DNA of 64,000 nt, taken from NCBI RefSeq assembly GCF_000158955.1, contig NZ_GG657757.1, positions 6,541,178 to 6,605,177 of the forward strand, read 5' to 3'. The position numbers were made by a program, and so were the translations under genes. Each line of letters opens with the position of its first letter. Within the stretch, counting starts at the first letter, position 1. The stretch comes from Streptomyces viridochromogenes DSM 40736 (GTDB lineage: Bacteria > Actinomycetota > Actinomycetes > Streptomycetales > Streptomycetaceae). The notes below the pieces were generated by a model. The model saw only the letters and a program-made list of their open reading frames with translations, had not been told where the DNA came from and ran no database searches. Of the stretch, positions 18,504 through 27,449 are shown one piece after another.

Positions 18504-20092
18504 CGGGTGAACACCAGACACTGGCGCTGTTGCTGTTCAGCGCGTTCGTCGCGGTCACGCTGGGGATCACGACCTGGGTGAGCCGCAACCGGCGCGGATC
18601 GGCGGAGGAGTTCTACGCGGGCGGACGGCTCTTCTCTCCCATGGAGAATGGTTTTGCCATCGCGGGCGACTACATGTCGGCCGCGTCCTTCCTCGGGGTC
18701 ACCGGACTCATCGCGCTGTTCGGCTACGACGGGCTGCTGTATGTCGTCGGGTTCCTCGTGGCCTGGCTGGTGGTGTTGTTCCTGGTGGCCGAACTGGTGC
18801 GCAACTGCGGCCGGTTCACGATGGCGGACGTCGTGGCGGCGCGGATGCGGGAGCGGCCGGTACGGATCGCGGCGGGAACCTCCTCGGTCACCGTGTCCGT
18901 GCTGTATCTGGTCGCACAGATGGTCGGCGCGGGCAGCCTGGTGGCGCTGCTGCTCGGAGGCACCAGCGAGGCGGCGCGGGACTGGACCGTGATCGGTGTC
19001 GGCGCGCTCATGGTGATCTACGTGTCGCTGGGCGGGATGCGGGCGACGACGTGGATCCAGATCGTCAAGGCGGTCCTGCTGCTGGGCGGCACGGTCGTGC
19101 TGACGGCGCTCGTGCTGGTGCGCTTCCACGGCGATCTGGACCGGCTGCTGCTCACGGCGGCCGAGCGCAGTGGCCACGGGGAGGCGTTTCTGGCGCCCGG
19201 TCTGAAGTACGGCGGGGACTGGACGGCCCGCTTCGACTTCATCAGTCTGGGCCTGGCCCTGGTGCTGGGCACGGCCGGGCTGCCGCACATCCTGTCCCGC
19301 TTCTACACCGTGCCCACCGCCCGCGCCGCACGTCGCTCGGTCGTCTGGGCCGTCGGGCTGATCGGCGGTTTCTACCTGATGACGATCGTGCTCGGCTTCG
19401 GCGCTGCCGCCATCCTGGGCCCGGACGCCGTACGCGGGTCGAACGCGGCCGGCAACACGGCGGTTCCACTGCTGGCGCTCGACCTGGGCGGTGGTGCCGG
19501 TTCCACGGGCGGCACGGTTCTCTTCGCGATCGTCGCCGCGGTCGCCTTCGCCACGATCCTCGCCGTGGTCGCCGGGATCACGCTCGCCTCCTCGGCCTCC
19601 GTCGCCCACGACCTCTACGCGTCCCTGCGGCGCCGGGGCGGCAAGCCGCGCAGCGAGGTGGCCGTGGCCCGGGTCGCGGCCGTCGGGGTCGGTGTGGTGG
19701 CGATCGCGCTCGGCCTGCTGGCGCGGGATCTCAACGTGGCGTTCCTGGTGGGCCTCGCCTTCGCCGTCGCCGCGTCGGCGAATCTGCCGGTGCTGCTCTA
19801 CTCCCTGTTCTGGCGGGGCTTCACCACACGCGGCGCGGTGTGGGCCGTCTACGGCGGTCTGGTGCCGGCCGTGGTCCTCGTGGTGCTCTCCCCGGTGGTC
19901 TCGGGAAGCCCGGACTCGCTGTTCCCGGGCGTGGACCTCCAGTACTTCCCGCTGCAGAACCCGGGCATCGTCTCGATCCCGCTGGGCTTCCTCGCGGGCT
20001 GGCTGGGCACGGTCACCTCGGCGGAGGTGCCGGACGAGGCCAGGCACGCGGAGACCGAGGTGCGGTCGCTCACCGGCGCGGGGGCGGCGTAA
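18500..20092 (+). CDS. Sodium/solute symporter, ActP-like
   Basis: A 530-aa integral membrane protein of the sodium:solute symporter family, with about 13 hydrophobic helices. The start ALLLFSAFVAVTLGITTWVS and the motif NRRGSAEEFYAGGRLFSPMENGFAIAGDYMS are typical of acetate permease ActP and related monocarboxylate transporters. It is translationally coupled to the DUF485 protein. A CitA/DcuS-type two-component pair is encoded convergently right after it, so uptake of a small carboxylate with signal-dependent control is a fair inference. The substrate cannot be read from the sequence. Confidence 0.85.
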   Translation: MTGEHQTLALLLFSAFVAVTLGITTWVSRNRRGSAEEFYAGGRLFSPMENGFAIAGDYMSAASFLGVTGLIALFGYDGLLYVVGFLVAWLVVLFLVAELVRNCGRFTMADVVAARMRERPVRIAAGTSSVTVSVLYLVAQMVGAGSLVALLLGGTSEAARDWTVIGVGALMVIYVSLGGMRATTWIQIVKAVLLLGGTVVLTALVLVRFHGDLDRLLLTAAERSGHGEAFLAPGLKYGGDWTARFDFISLGLALVLGTAGLPHILSRFYTVPTARAARRSVVWAVGLIGGFYLMTIVLGFGAAAILGPDAVRGSNAAGNTAVPLLALDLGGGAGSTGGTVLFAIVAAVAFATILAVVAGITLASSASVAHDLYASLRRRGGKPRSEVAVARVAAVGVGVVAIALGLLARDLNVAFLVGLAFAVAASANLPVLLYSLFWRGFTTRGAVWAVYGGLVPAVVLVVLSPVVSGSPDSLFPGVDLQYFPLQNPGIVSIPLGFLAGWLGTVTSAEVPDEARHAETEVRSLTGAGAA

Positions 20093-20104
20093 GGCTCCCG
20101 GGAG

Positions 20105-20785
20105 CTAGGAGCGGGTCGCCCACACGTAGCGGTGTTCCGGGCGGCCCGCGTCGCCGTACTTGAGGGTCAGCCTGGCCCGTCCCGTGCGCTCCAGCAGCTT
20201 CAGGTACCGCTGGGCGGTCTGGCGGCTCACTCCGGTCCGCTCGGCGATCTCCTGGGCGGACAGGGGCCCGTCGGCATGCATCAGGGCCTGGCGGACCAGC
20301 TCCGCGGTGGTGGGGGAGTGGCCTTTCGGCAGGTCGGGTTCCGACGGGGCCGACAGCGCCCCGAAGATGCGGTCCACCTCCGCCTGCTCCGCCTCCCCGC
20401 CGCCGTCGAGGGTGCGGCGCAGCTCCGCGTACGCCTCCAGCTTGGCGCGCAGGCCCGCGAAGGCGAACGGTTTGACCAGGTACTGCAGCGCGCCGTGCCG
20501 CATCGCCGCCTGCACGGTCGACACGTCCCGGGCCGCCGTCACCATGATCACGTCGGCCTGGTGGCCGCGCCGGCGCATCTCCTGGACGACCGCGAGCCCC
20601 GTCTCGTCGGGCAGGTAGTGGTCCATGAGCACCAGGTCCAGCCGGGGCAGCGTTTCCAGCCGGCGCAGTGCCTCCGCCGCGCTGTGGGCCTCGCCGGCGA
20701 CATGGAAGCCCGGCACCTTCTCGACGTAGGCGGCGTTGACCCGCGCGACCCGGGTGTCGTCGTCCACGACCAGGACCTCGATCAT
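20105..20785 (-). CDS. CitB/DcuR-type response regulator
   Basis: A 226-aa protein. The receiver domain (residues 1-120) has the acidic pair VVDDD, phospho-acceptor Asp near residue 55 in LVLMDHYLP, and conserved Lys in YLVKPFAFAG. Residues 165-220 form a helix-turn-helix (LSAQEIAERTGVSRQTAQRY). It matches regulators partnered with CitA/DcuS kinases. Its ATG overlaps the kinase TGA, so the two are coupled. It ends 13 bp from the convergent symporter gene, a likely target or functional partner. Confidence 0.88.
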   Translation of the reverse strand: MIEVLVVDDDTRVARVNAAYVEKVPGFHVAGEAHSAAEALRRLETLPRLDLVLMDHYLPDETGLAVVQEMRRRGHQADVIMVTAARDVSTVQAAMRHGALQYLVKPFAFAGLRAKLEAYAELRRTLDGGGEAEQAEVDRIFGALSAPSEPDLPKGHSPTTAELVRQALMHADGPLSAQEIAERTGVSRQTAQRYLKLLERTGRARLTLKYGDAGRPEHRYVWATRS

Positions 20786-22455
20786 CACGACTCCTTCTTG
20801 GCGGTCTGCGGAGCTGACGGCGCGGCCAGCGCCGGTTCCGGACCATGACCGGCCAGCGCCTCGGGCAGGACGACGGTGAACTCCGCGCCCCCGCCGTGCG
20901 CCTCGCCCACGGTCGCGCTGCCACCCAGCCGCTCGGCGAACCTGCGCACCAGGGAGAGCCCGATGCCCCGTTCGCGGTGCGCCGGCGGCTTCTTCGTCGA
21001 CCACCCCTCGGTGAAGATCGACTCCCGGTGTTCCAGCGGGATGCCCGGCCCTGTGTCGCGCACCCTGAGGATCGCCGTACGCCCCTCGGCGCGCAGTTCG
21101 ACCTCCACGCGCGCGTGGGGCTCGCCGGCGACCGCGTCGAGGGCATTGTCCACCAGGTTGCCGACGACGGTGACGAGCCCCCTGGAGTCGATCAGCCGGT
21201 CGGGCAGCCGGGTCCGGTCCGACACCCACAGGGCGACGCCGCGCTCGGCCGCGACGGTCGCCTTGCCGACCAGCAGGGCGGCGAGCAGCGGGTCCTCGAT
21301 GCGTTCGGTGACCTGTTCGGCGGTGGCCCGGTGGTCACCGACGACCTCGCCGACGAACTCGACGGCGTCGTCGTACATCTCCAGTTCGAGCAGCCCCAGC
21401 AGCGTGTGCATACGGTTGGCGTGTTCGTGATCCTGGGCGCGGAGCGCGTCGATCAGGCCGCGGGTGGAGTCGAGCTCGCGGCCCAGCTGCTCCAGCTCGG
21501 TGCGGTCGCGCAGGGTGGCCACGGCGCCGCCGTCATCGGTGGGCATGCGGTTGGCGACCAGCACCCGCTGGCCGCGGACGGTGAGGAGGTCCGTACCGGT
21601 CACCCGCCCGGCCAGCACGTCGGCCGTGCGGCCCGTGCCGAGCGCCTCGTCCGGGGAACGGCCCACCGCCGTCTCCCCGATGCTCAGCAGGCGCTGCGCC
21701 TCGTCGTTGAGGAGGCGGATGCGTCCGGCGCGGTCCAGGGCGACGACGCCCTCCCGGATGCCGTGCAGCATCGCCTCGCGTTCCGACAGCAGCGCCGCGA
21801 TGTCCGAGAAGGCCAGGTCCCTGGTCTGCCGGTGGACCCGTCGGGAGATGAGCCACGCGGCCAGCGCGCCGACGGCCAGCGCGCCTCCGGCGTACGCGAA
21901 CAGTCCTGGGATCGCGTGGATCAGCCGGGCCCGGACGTTGTCGTAGGCGATGCCCACCGAGACGGCGCCGACGACCCTGCCGTCGCTGTCACGCAGGGGC
22001 ACCTTGCCGCGGGCGGAGCGGCCCAGCGTGCCGCTGTCGATCTCCATGACCTCCTTGCCGGCCAGGGCCTGGCCGGGGTCGGTGGAGACGATGCCGCCGA
22101 TCTGCTTCCGGTCGGGGTGCGACCAGCGCACGCCGCGCCAGTCCATGACCACGATGTACTCGGCCTTGGTGGCCTTCCGGATCCGCTCCGCCTCCCGCTG
22201 TACCGGACCGTTCGGCGAGGGAGGGGTCTCCCGCACGTCCCGCGCGAGTTCGGGCTGCTGGGCGGTCGTCTGCGCGATCGCGAGCGCCCGGCGCATCGCC
22301 TGGTCGTCCAACTGGTCACCGAGAGGCGCGAGGAACAGCCCGGTCGCGAGGACCGCGACCCCCGCGGCGATGGCCACCTGCATCAGCAGCACCTGCGAGA
22401 ACACCCGCCGGGGCAGGCCGAGGCGCAGGCGGCGCGCGGGGGGAGTGGGGCTCAT
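20785..22455 (-). CDS. CitA/DcuS-type sensor histidine kinase
   Basis: A 556-aa membrane kinase. TM1 lies at about residues 18-40 (VFSQVLLMQVAIAAGVAVLA). An extracytoplasmic PAS/Cache-like sensor contains YIVVMDWRGVRWSHPD. TM2 lies at about 183-205, followed by a cytoplasmic PAS region. The H-box-like DHEHANRMH is at about 342 and the HATPase N-box GNLVDNALDAV at about 435, with DTGPGIP and GIGLSLV. The ATG at 22455 was chosen because the -10-like TACCTT ends seven bases upstream and no ribosome site exists, suggesting a leaderless mRNA. A TTG at 22461 is also open. By family, the ligand is likely a small carboxylate. Confidence 0.88.
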   Translation of the reverse strand: MSPTPPARRLRLGLPRRVFSQVLLMQVAIAAGVAVLATGLFLAPLGDQLDDQAMRRALAIAQTTAQQPELARDVRETPPSPNGPVQREAERIRKATKAEYIVVMDWRGVRWSHPDRKQIGGIVSTDPGQALAGKEVMEIDSGTLGRSARGKVPLRDSDGRVVGAVSVGIAYDNVRARLIHAIPGLFAYAGGALAVGALAAWLISRRVHRQTRDLAFSDIAALLSEREAMLHGIREGVVALDRAGRIRLLNDEAQRLLSIGETAVGRSPDEALGTGRTADVLAGRVTGTDLLTVRGQRVLVANRMPTDDGGAVATLRDRTELEQLGRELDSTRGLIDALRAQDHEHANRMHTLLGLLELEMYDDAVEFVGEVVGDHRATAEQVTERIEDPLLAALLVGKATVAAERGVALWVSDRTRLPDRLIDSRGLVTVVGNLVDNALDAVAGEPHARVEVELRAEGRTAILRVRDTGPGIPLEHRESIFTEGWSTKKPPAHRERGIGLSLVRRFAERLGGSATVGEAHGGGAEFTVVLPEALAGHGPEPALAAPSAPQTAKKES

Positions 22456-22462
22456 ACCCAAG

Positions 22463-22468
22463 AAGGTA
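22463..22468 (-). promoter_or_regulatory. Candidate -10 for leaderless kinase/regulator operon
   Basis: On the minus strand TACCTT lies seven bases before the ATG at 22455. A weak -35-like TTACGG is 18 bp further upstream. No Shine-Dalgarno is present. Confidence 0.45.
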
Positions 22469-22547
22469 CGTGGGCCCGCCTACCTGCCGTAATGGGTGTG
22501 GCACGGATCTCTTGATCAGTGCTTGGGCGGACGTCCCGGAGCCCTGG

Positions 22548-23492
22548 TCAGCTCGCGAGGGCCGTGGCCACCCTGACCTCGTGGACCGCCACCACGTCCA
22601 TGCGCGCGGGCGACCCGAGGACCGAGGCCCCGCAGCTCTCCGGACGGGGCGGCAGGCCCGCTCCCTGAGCGACGTCGACCTGCCAGCGGCGCCCGTCGGT
22701 GTGGGCGACGGTCACCTCCCAGCGCGGTGCCGCGCCGGCCGTCCGTACGACGCTCAGCGCCTGCGCGGCGTCTTCGCCGGTCCTGGCGCGTACGGCGAGC
22801 TCGGCCGCCTGACCGGGCCGTTCCCAGGCCGATCCGCCCCGGCACCCCTCCAGAACGATCCGCCCCTCCCGAGCGCCGTGCAGGACTTCCTTGAGGGTGT
22901 GGGCCTCGGCCCGGCCGTAGGCGTATCCGTACGGCAGTACCAGCACCGTCGGGGAGAAGCGGTGGCCGCCCAGATGGGTGACCTCCCAGACGCCGCCGAC
23001 CCCGGACGTGGCGAGTTCCGCCGCGAGGGGCCGGCCGAGGAGGGCGCAGCAGCGGTCGCGTTTGCCGTTGGTGCAGACGAGGGCGAGCGGATCACCGTCA
23101 TGGGGCCGCCCGCCGAGCACCGCGTCGAAGGTGCGGTGGTCGCCGCGGCCGAGTGCGGCGAAGTCGAGATCGAGCAGCTGGCCGGGGTCCGAGGTCGTGG
23201 CGGCGCGCAGCCACACGTTGCCCGGGACGGTGTGGGCGACGTAGACCCTGCGTGTCGCGGGCATCCGGCGGTCCGCGTGGCGCCCGGGGCGGCGGATGAG
23301 CACGATCCGGACACCCGTGTCCTTCGCGGCGGCCTCCAGGGCACGCCCCAGAGCGGGGTCCAGGTGGCTCGAGGTGAGCGCCTTGGCACCCCAGGGCCCG
23401 GGCTGTTCCAGCAACAGCCAGGTCCTCGCGGTGGCCGCGGTTCCCGAAACAGGCTCGTCGAGGTCCCGGGAGACGCTTGAACACGTACTCAC
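22548..23492 (-). CDS. Sucrase/ferredoxin-like family protein, iron-box controlled
   Basis: A 314-aa protein of the sucraseferredoxin-like (thioredoxin-like) family. The key region is VCTNGKRDRCCALLGRPLAAEL (Cys plus paired Cys), followed by HLGGHRFSPTVLVLPYG, whose His residues could complete a 2Fe-2S or other metal site. The N-terminal half includes TWLLLEQPGPWGAKAL. The GTG start at 23492 directly abuts an excellent iron box, so expression should be repressed by a DmdR/IdeR-type regulator when iron is plentiful. A role in iron reduction or siderophore-iron use is inferred from that control, not from the fold. It diverges from the CobW-family gene. Confidence 0.78.
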   Translation of the reverse strand: MSTCSSVSRDLDEPVSGTAATARTWLLLEQPGPWGAKALTSSHLDPALGRALEAAAKDTGVRIVLIRRPGRHADRRMPATRRVYVAHTVPGNVWLRAATTSDPGQLLDLDFAALGRGDHRTFDAVLGGRPHDGDPLALVCTNGKRDRCCALLGRPLAAELATSGVGGVWEVTHLGGHRFSPTVLVLPYGYAYGRAEAHTLKEVLHGAREGRIVLEGCRGGSAWERPGQAAELAVRARTGEDAAQALSVVRTAGAAPRWEVTVAHTDGRRWQVDVAQGAGLPPRPESCGASVLGSPARMDVVAVHEVRVATALAS

Positions 23493-23511
23493 AGAGGTGA
23501 GCCTAACCTGA
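23493..23511 (-). promoter_or_regulatory. Iron box (DmdR1/IdeR operator)
   Basis: Read on the minus strand, TCAGGTTAGGCTCACCTCT matches 16 of 19 positions of the actinobacterial iron-box consensus TTAGGTTAGGCTCACCTAA. It sits immediately before the GTG start, where bound repressor would block transcription. Confidence 0.85.
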
Positions 23512-23624
23512 GTTGCCTCGCAGCGGCCTCCGGGCCTGGCTCGTATTCTGGGGCGGCATCCCGTTTTCCTGCGTGTGCCGGGGCCGCGAGCCGGTGCACG
23601 CTTCGGCATGAGAGAGGTCGCACG

Positions 23625-24743
23625 GTGAGTCAGCCGAGCCAGGAACCGCAGCAGATCCCGGTCGTCGTCCTGGCCGGATTCCTCGGCTCGGGGAAGACCA
23701 CCCTGCTCAATCACCTGCTCCACCGCAGTGGCGGCAGCCGTATCGGCGCCATCGTCAACGACTTCGGGGCCATCGAGATCGACGCGATGGCCGTGGCCGG
23801 AGCACTCGGCGACTCGACGGTCTCGCTCGGCAACGGATGCCTGTGCTGTGCAGTGGACGCGAGTGAGCTGGACGAGTACCTGGAGCGGCTCGCCGAGCCC
23901 TCCCTCGGCATCGACGTCATCGTCATCGAGGCGAGCGGGCTGGCCGAGCCGCAGGAACTGGTGAGGATGGTGCTGGCCAGCGAGCACCCTGGGATCGTCT
24001 ACGGCGGGCTCGTCGAGGTCGTGGACGCCGCCGAGTTCGACGACACCCGGTCCCGGCACCCCGAGATCGACCGGCATCTCGCGCTGGCCGACCTCGTCGT
24101 GGTCAACAAGACCGACCGGGCGGCCGACGGCGACCGCGTACTCGGGCTGGTCCGGTCCCTCGTCGATCGCGCCGCCGTCGTCCCGGCCACCTACGGCCGG
24201 ATCGACCCCGAGTTCCTCTTCGACTGCCGGCCGAGCGAGGAACGCATCGGGCAGCTGTCCTTCGACGACCTGCACGAGCACGACCTGCACGAACGAGACG
24301 CACACGAACGAGTTCCGCACGCGCACGACGGCGAAGAGCCCGGCGGACACGACCACACCGGGCACCTGCACACCGCCTACGACAGCCTGTCGTTCGTCTC
24401 GCGGGAGCCCCTCGACCCGCGCCGGCTGATGGAGTTCCTCGACAGCCGGCCCCAGGGGCTGTACCGGATCAAGGGCTACGTGGACTTCGGGCCGTACGAC
24501 GTCCGGAACCGTTACGCCGTCCATGCCGTCGGGCGGTTCCTGCGCTTCTACCCGGAGCCGTGGCCGACCGACGCGGAACGCCTGACCCAGCTGGTCCTCA
24601 TCGGCTCCGGGATCGACGCGCCCGCCCTCGACAAGGAACTCGACGCGTGCCGGAGCGACGCCCCGCACGCCGACGAGCGCGGCATGTGGGGCGTCCTGCG
24701 GTACGTGCGCGATCCCGAGGAGGACCGCGCGGAGCCGGCCTAG
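23625..24743 (+). CDS. CobW/COG0523-family metal-chaperone GTPase
   Basis: A 372-aa G3E GTPase. Walker A is GFLGSGKTT, the metal-binding CxCC motif is GNGCLCC, and the base-recognition motif NKTD is in VVNKTDR. Between the GTPase and C-terminal CobW domains is a His/Asp/Glu-rich stretch (about residues 215-250) with many HDH/HEH pairs, suitable for binding zinc or another metal ion. The GTG start follows GAGAGG. It diverges from the iron-controlled sucrase/ferredoxin-like gene. The metal and client protein cannot be deduced; I saw no Zur site in its short leader. Confidence 0.85.
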   Translation: MSQPSQEPQQIPVVVLAGFLGSGKTTLLNHLLHRSGGSRIGAIVNDFGAIEIDAMAVAGALGDSTVSLGNGCLCCAVDASELDEYLERLAEPSLGIDVIVIEASGLAEPQELVRMVLASEHPGIVYGGLVEVVDAAEFDDTRSRHPEIDRHLALADLVVVNKTDRAADGDRVLGLVRSLVDRAAVVPATYGRIDPEFLFDCRPSEERIGQLSFDDLHEHDLHERDAHERVPHAHDGEEPGGHDHTGHLHTAYDSLSFVSREPLDPRRLMEFLDSRPQGLYRIKGYVDFGPYDVRNRYAVHAVGRFLRFYPEPWPTDAERLTQLVLIGSGIDAPALDKELDACRSDAPHADERGMWGVLRYVRDPEEDRAEPA

Positions 24744-27196
24744 ACCGGCCCCGCCACCACCGCCACCGTCTTCGCCAGGGACACACCCGAGCCGTCGCGG
24801 CGCGGGTCCATCTCCGGGAGTTCGGCCGGGGTGCCGTTCTTCTGCGCGGCGAGGGCCGGGGCAGGGCCGGCCCAGGCCAGTGACAGGCAGTCCTCGCCCT
24901 TCAGGAACCGCTGGCAGCGGACGCCGCCGGTGGCGCGTCCCTTGCGCGGGTACTGGTCGAACGGGGTCAGCTTGGCCGTCGTCTGGACGGAGTCGTCCAG
25001 GGTGCCGCGCGACCCCGCCACCGTGAAGACGACGGCGTCCGCGGCCGGGTCCACCGCCGTGAAGGAGATGACCTTGACGCCCTCGGCGAGCTTGATGCCC
25101 GCCACGCCGCCCGCGGGGCGGCCCTGGGGACGCACCACCGAGGCCTGGTAGCGCAGCAGCTGGGCGTCGTCGGTGATGAAGACCAGATCCTCGTCTCCGG
25201 TACGCAGCTCGACCGCGCCGACGATCCGGTCGCCCTCCTTGAGGGTGATCACCTCCAGCTCCTCCTTGTGGGACGGGTAGTCCGGCACCACGCGCTTGAC
25301 CACGCCCTGTTCCGTGCCGATCGCCAGGCCCGGCGACGACTCGTCGAGGGTGGTCAGGCAGACCACCGTCTCGTCGTCCTCCAGGGAGAGGAACTCCGCC
25401 AGCGGGGCACCCCCCGCGAGGTTCGGCGTCGGCATCGACTCCGGGAGCTGCGGCAGGTCGATCACGTTCAGCCGCAGCAGCCGGCCCGCCGAGGTGACCG
25501 CGCCGATCTCGCCGCGGGCGGTGGCCGGCACCGCCGAGACGATCACGTCGTGCTTGACGCGCTTGGCGCCGGCGTTCTCCGCGAACGGTTCGCCGTTCGC
25601 CGTACGGGCCAGCAGACCCGTCGAGGAGAGCAGCACCCGGCACGGGTCGTCGGCCACCTGGAGCGGCACGGTGGCGACGGGGGCACCGCCCGACTCCAGC
25701 AGGTCCGTACGCCGGTCGGTGCCGAACTTCTTGGCGACGGTGGCCAGTTCCGAGGAGACCAGCTTGCGCAGCTCCGCGTCCGACTCGAGGATCCGGGTCA
25801 GTTCCTCGATCTCCGCGTTGAGCCGGTCCTTCTCCGTCTCCAGCTCGATGCGGTCGTACTTGGTGAGGCGGCGCAGCGGCGTGTCGAGGATGTACTGCGT
25901 CTGGACGTCGCTCAGCGAGAACTGCTCCATCAGGCGCTGCTTCGCCTGCGCCGAGTTCTCACTGGAGCGGATGAGACGGATGACCTCGTCGATGTCCAGC
26001 AGGGCCGTCAGCAGACCCTCGACCAGGTGCAGCCGGTCGCGCTTCTTGCCGCGGCGGAACTCCGAACGCCGCCGCACGACCGTGAAGCGGTGGTCGAGAT
26101 AGACCTCCAGCAGCTCCTTCAGGCCCAGCGTGAGCGGCTGGCCGTCGACCAGCGCCACGTTGTTGATGCCGAAGGACTCCTCCATCGCCGTCAGCTTGTA
26201 GAGCTGCTCCAGAACCGCCTCCGGCACGAAGCCGTTCTTGATCTCGATGACCAGGCGCAGGCCGTGCGCGCGGTCGGTGAGGTCCTTGACGTCGGCGATG
26301 CCCTGGATCTTCTTCGAACCGACCAGGTCCTTGATCTTGGCGATCACCTTCTCCGGGCCGACCGCGAAGGGCAGCTCGGTGACCACGAGGCCCTTGCGCC
26401 GGGCCGTCACGGGCTCCACGGACACGGTGGCGCGCATCTTGAAGGTGCCGCGGCCCGTCTCGTAGGCGTCCCGGATGCCGGACAGGCCGACGATGCGGCC
26501 GCCGGTGGGCAGGTCGGGGCCCGGGACGTGCTTCATCAGGGCGTCGAGATCCGCGTTCGGGTGCCTGATCAGGTGGCGGGCGGCGGCGATGACCTCGCGC
26601 AGGTTGTGCGGCGGCATGTTCGTGGCCATACCGACCGCGATGCCCGAGGCGCCGTTGACCAGGAGGTTCGGGAAGGCGGCGGGCAGCGCCACCGGTTCCT
26701 GCTCCTGGCCGTCGTAGTTGGGGTTGAAGTCGACGGTGTCCTCGTCGATGGAGTCCGTCATCAGGCTTGTCGCCTCGGCCATCCGGCACTCGGTGTACCG
26801 CATGGCCGCCGGCGGGTCGTCGTTGCCCAGCGAGCCGAAGTTGCCGTGCCCGTCGACCAGGGGGACGCGCATCGAGAAGGGCTGGGCCATGCGCACCAGG
26901 GCGTCGTAGATCGACGCGTCGCCGTGCGGGTGCAGCTTGCCCATGACCTCGCCGACGACGCGGGCGCACTTGACGTACCCGCGCTCGGGGCGCAGGCCCA
27001 TCTCGCTCATCTGGTAGACGATGCGGCGGTGCACGGGCTTGAGACCGTCTCGGGCGTCCGGCAGGGCGCGGGAGTAGATGACCGAGTACGCGTACTCGAG
27101 GAAGGAGCCCTGCATCTCGTCGACGACGTCGATGTCGAGGATCCTCTCCTCGTACGAGTCGTCGGGCGGCGGGGTCTTCGTGCTGCGGCGGGCCAT
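24740..27196 (-). CDS. parC: DNA topoisomerase IV subunit A (ParC)
   Basis: An 818-aa type IIA topoisomerase breakage-reunion subunit. The quinolone-resistance region HPHGDASIYDALVRMAQPF is near residue 87. The catalytic Tyr is in AAMRYTECRMA near 133. The coiled-coil tower and DPC-type motifs follow, and a beta-pinwheel C-terminal domain starts near 500. No GyrA-box (QRRGGKG) is visible, which supports ParC. The ATG at 27196 follows AAGGAGCCGG. Its TAG stop overlaps the TAG stop of the convergent CobW-family gene within one CTAG palindrome, so no terminator separates the two genes. Confidence 0.93.
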   Translation of the reverse strand: MARRSTKTPPPDDSYEERILDIDVVDEMQGSFLEYAYSVIYSRALPDARDGLKPVHRRIVYQMSEMGLRPERGYVKCARVVGEVMGKLHPHGDASIYDALVRMAQPFSMRVPLVDGHGNFGSLGNDDPPAAMRYTECRMAEATSLMTDSIDEDTVDFNPNYDGQEQEPVALPAAFPNLLVNGASGIAVGMATNMPPHNLREVIAAARHLIRHPNADLDALMKHVPGPDLPTGGRIVGLSGIRDAYETGRGTFKMRATVSVEPVTARRKGLVVTELPFAVGPEKVIAKIKDLVGSKKIQGIADVKDLTDRAHGLRLVIEIKNGFVPEAVLEQLYKLTAMEESFGINNVALVDGQPLTLGLKELLEVYLDHRFTVVRRRSEFRRGKKRDRLHLVEGLLTALLDIDEVIRLIRSSENSAQAKQRLMEQFSLSDVQTQYILDTPLRRLTKYDRIELETEKDRLNAEIEELTRILESDAELRKLVSSELATVAKKFGTDRRTDLLESGGAPVATVPLQVADDPCRVLLSSTGLLARTANGEPFAENAGAKRVKHDVIVSAVPATARGEIGAVTSAGRLLRLNVIDLPQLPESMPTPNLAGGAPLAEFLSLEDDETVVCLTTLDESSPGLAIGTEQGVVKRVVPDYPSHKEELEVITLKEGDRIVGAVELRTGDEDLVFITDDAQLLRYQASVVRPQGRPAGGVAGIKLAEGVKVISFTAVDPAADAVVFTVAGSRGTLDDSVQTTAKLTPFDQYPRKGRATGGVRCQRFLKGEDCLSLAWAGPAPALAAQKNGTPAELPEMDPRRDGSGVSLAKTVAVVAGPV

Positions 27197-27449
27197 CGCT
27201 GCCGGCTCCTTGCCTCTGCGATCCGGATCTGACGCCGACCATTGTGGACCGCCGCACCGACAACCGGGACCAGGACCCGTCCTCTGGACGCCTGCCGCGC
27301 CGTCCGGCCCCGGCACGGCGGGTCACGCCGTCTCGCTCTGCGCGTACGCCCCCCGGGAACTTCACCGGCGCTTCGCGCGCTTGCATACAGTGGCAGGACC
27401 GGCAGAAATCCGCGGTTGTGAAGACCGCGCCGCGATCGAAGGGACGTAC

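Noticed and set aside
22548..25643. A 1,031-codon minus-strand frame running from the sucrase/ferredoxin-like gene through the CobW region
   Set aside because: Only the last 314 codons have homology. The rest is antisense to the CobW-family and parC genes, and the iron box with a GTG start defines the real gene.
25268..27232. Plus-strand open frame of 654 codons opposite parC
   Set aside because: Exact antisense of a conserved topoisomerase gene, with no family features of its own.
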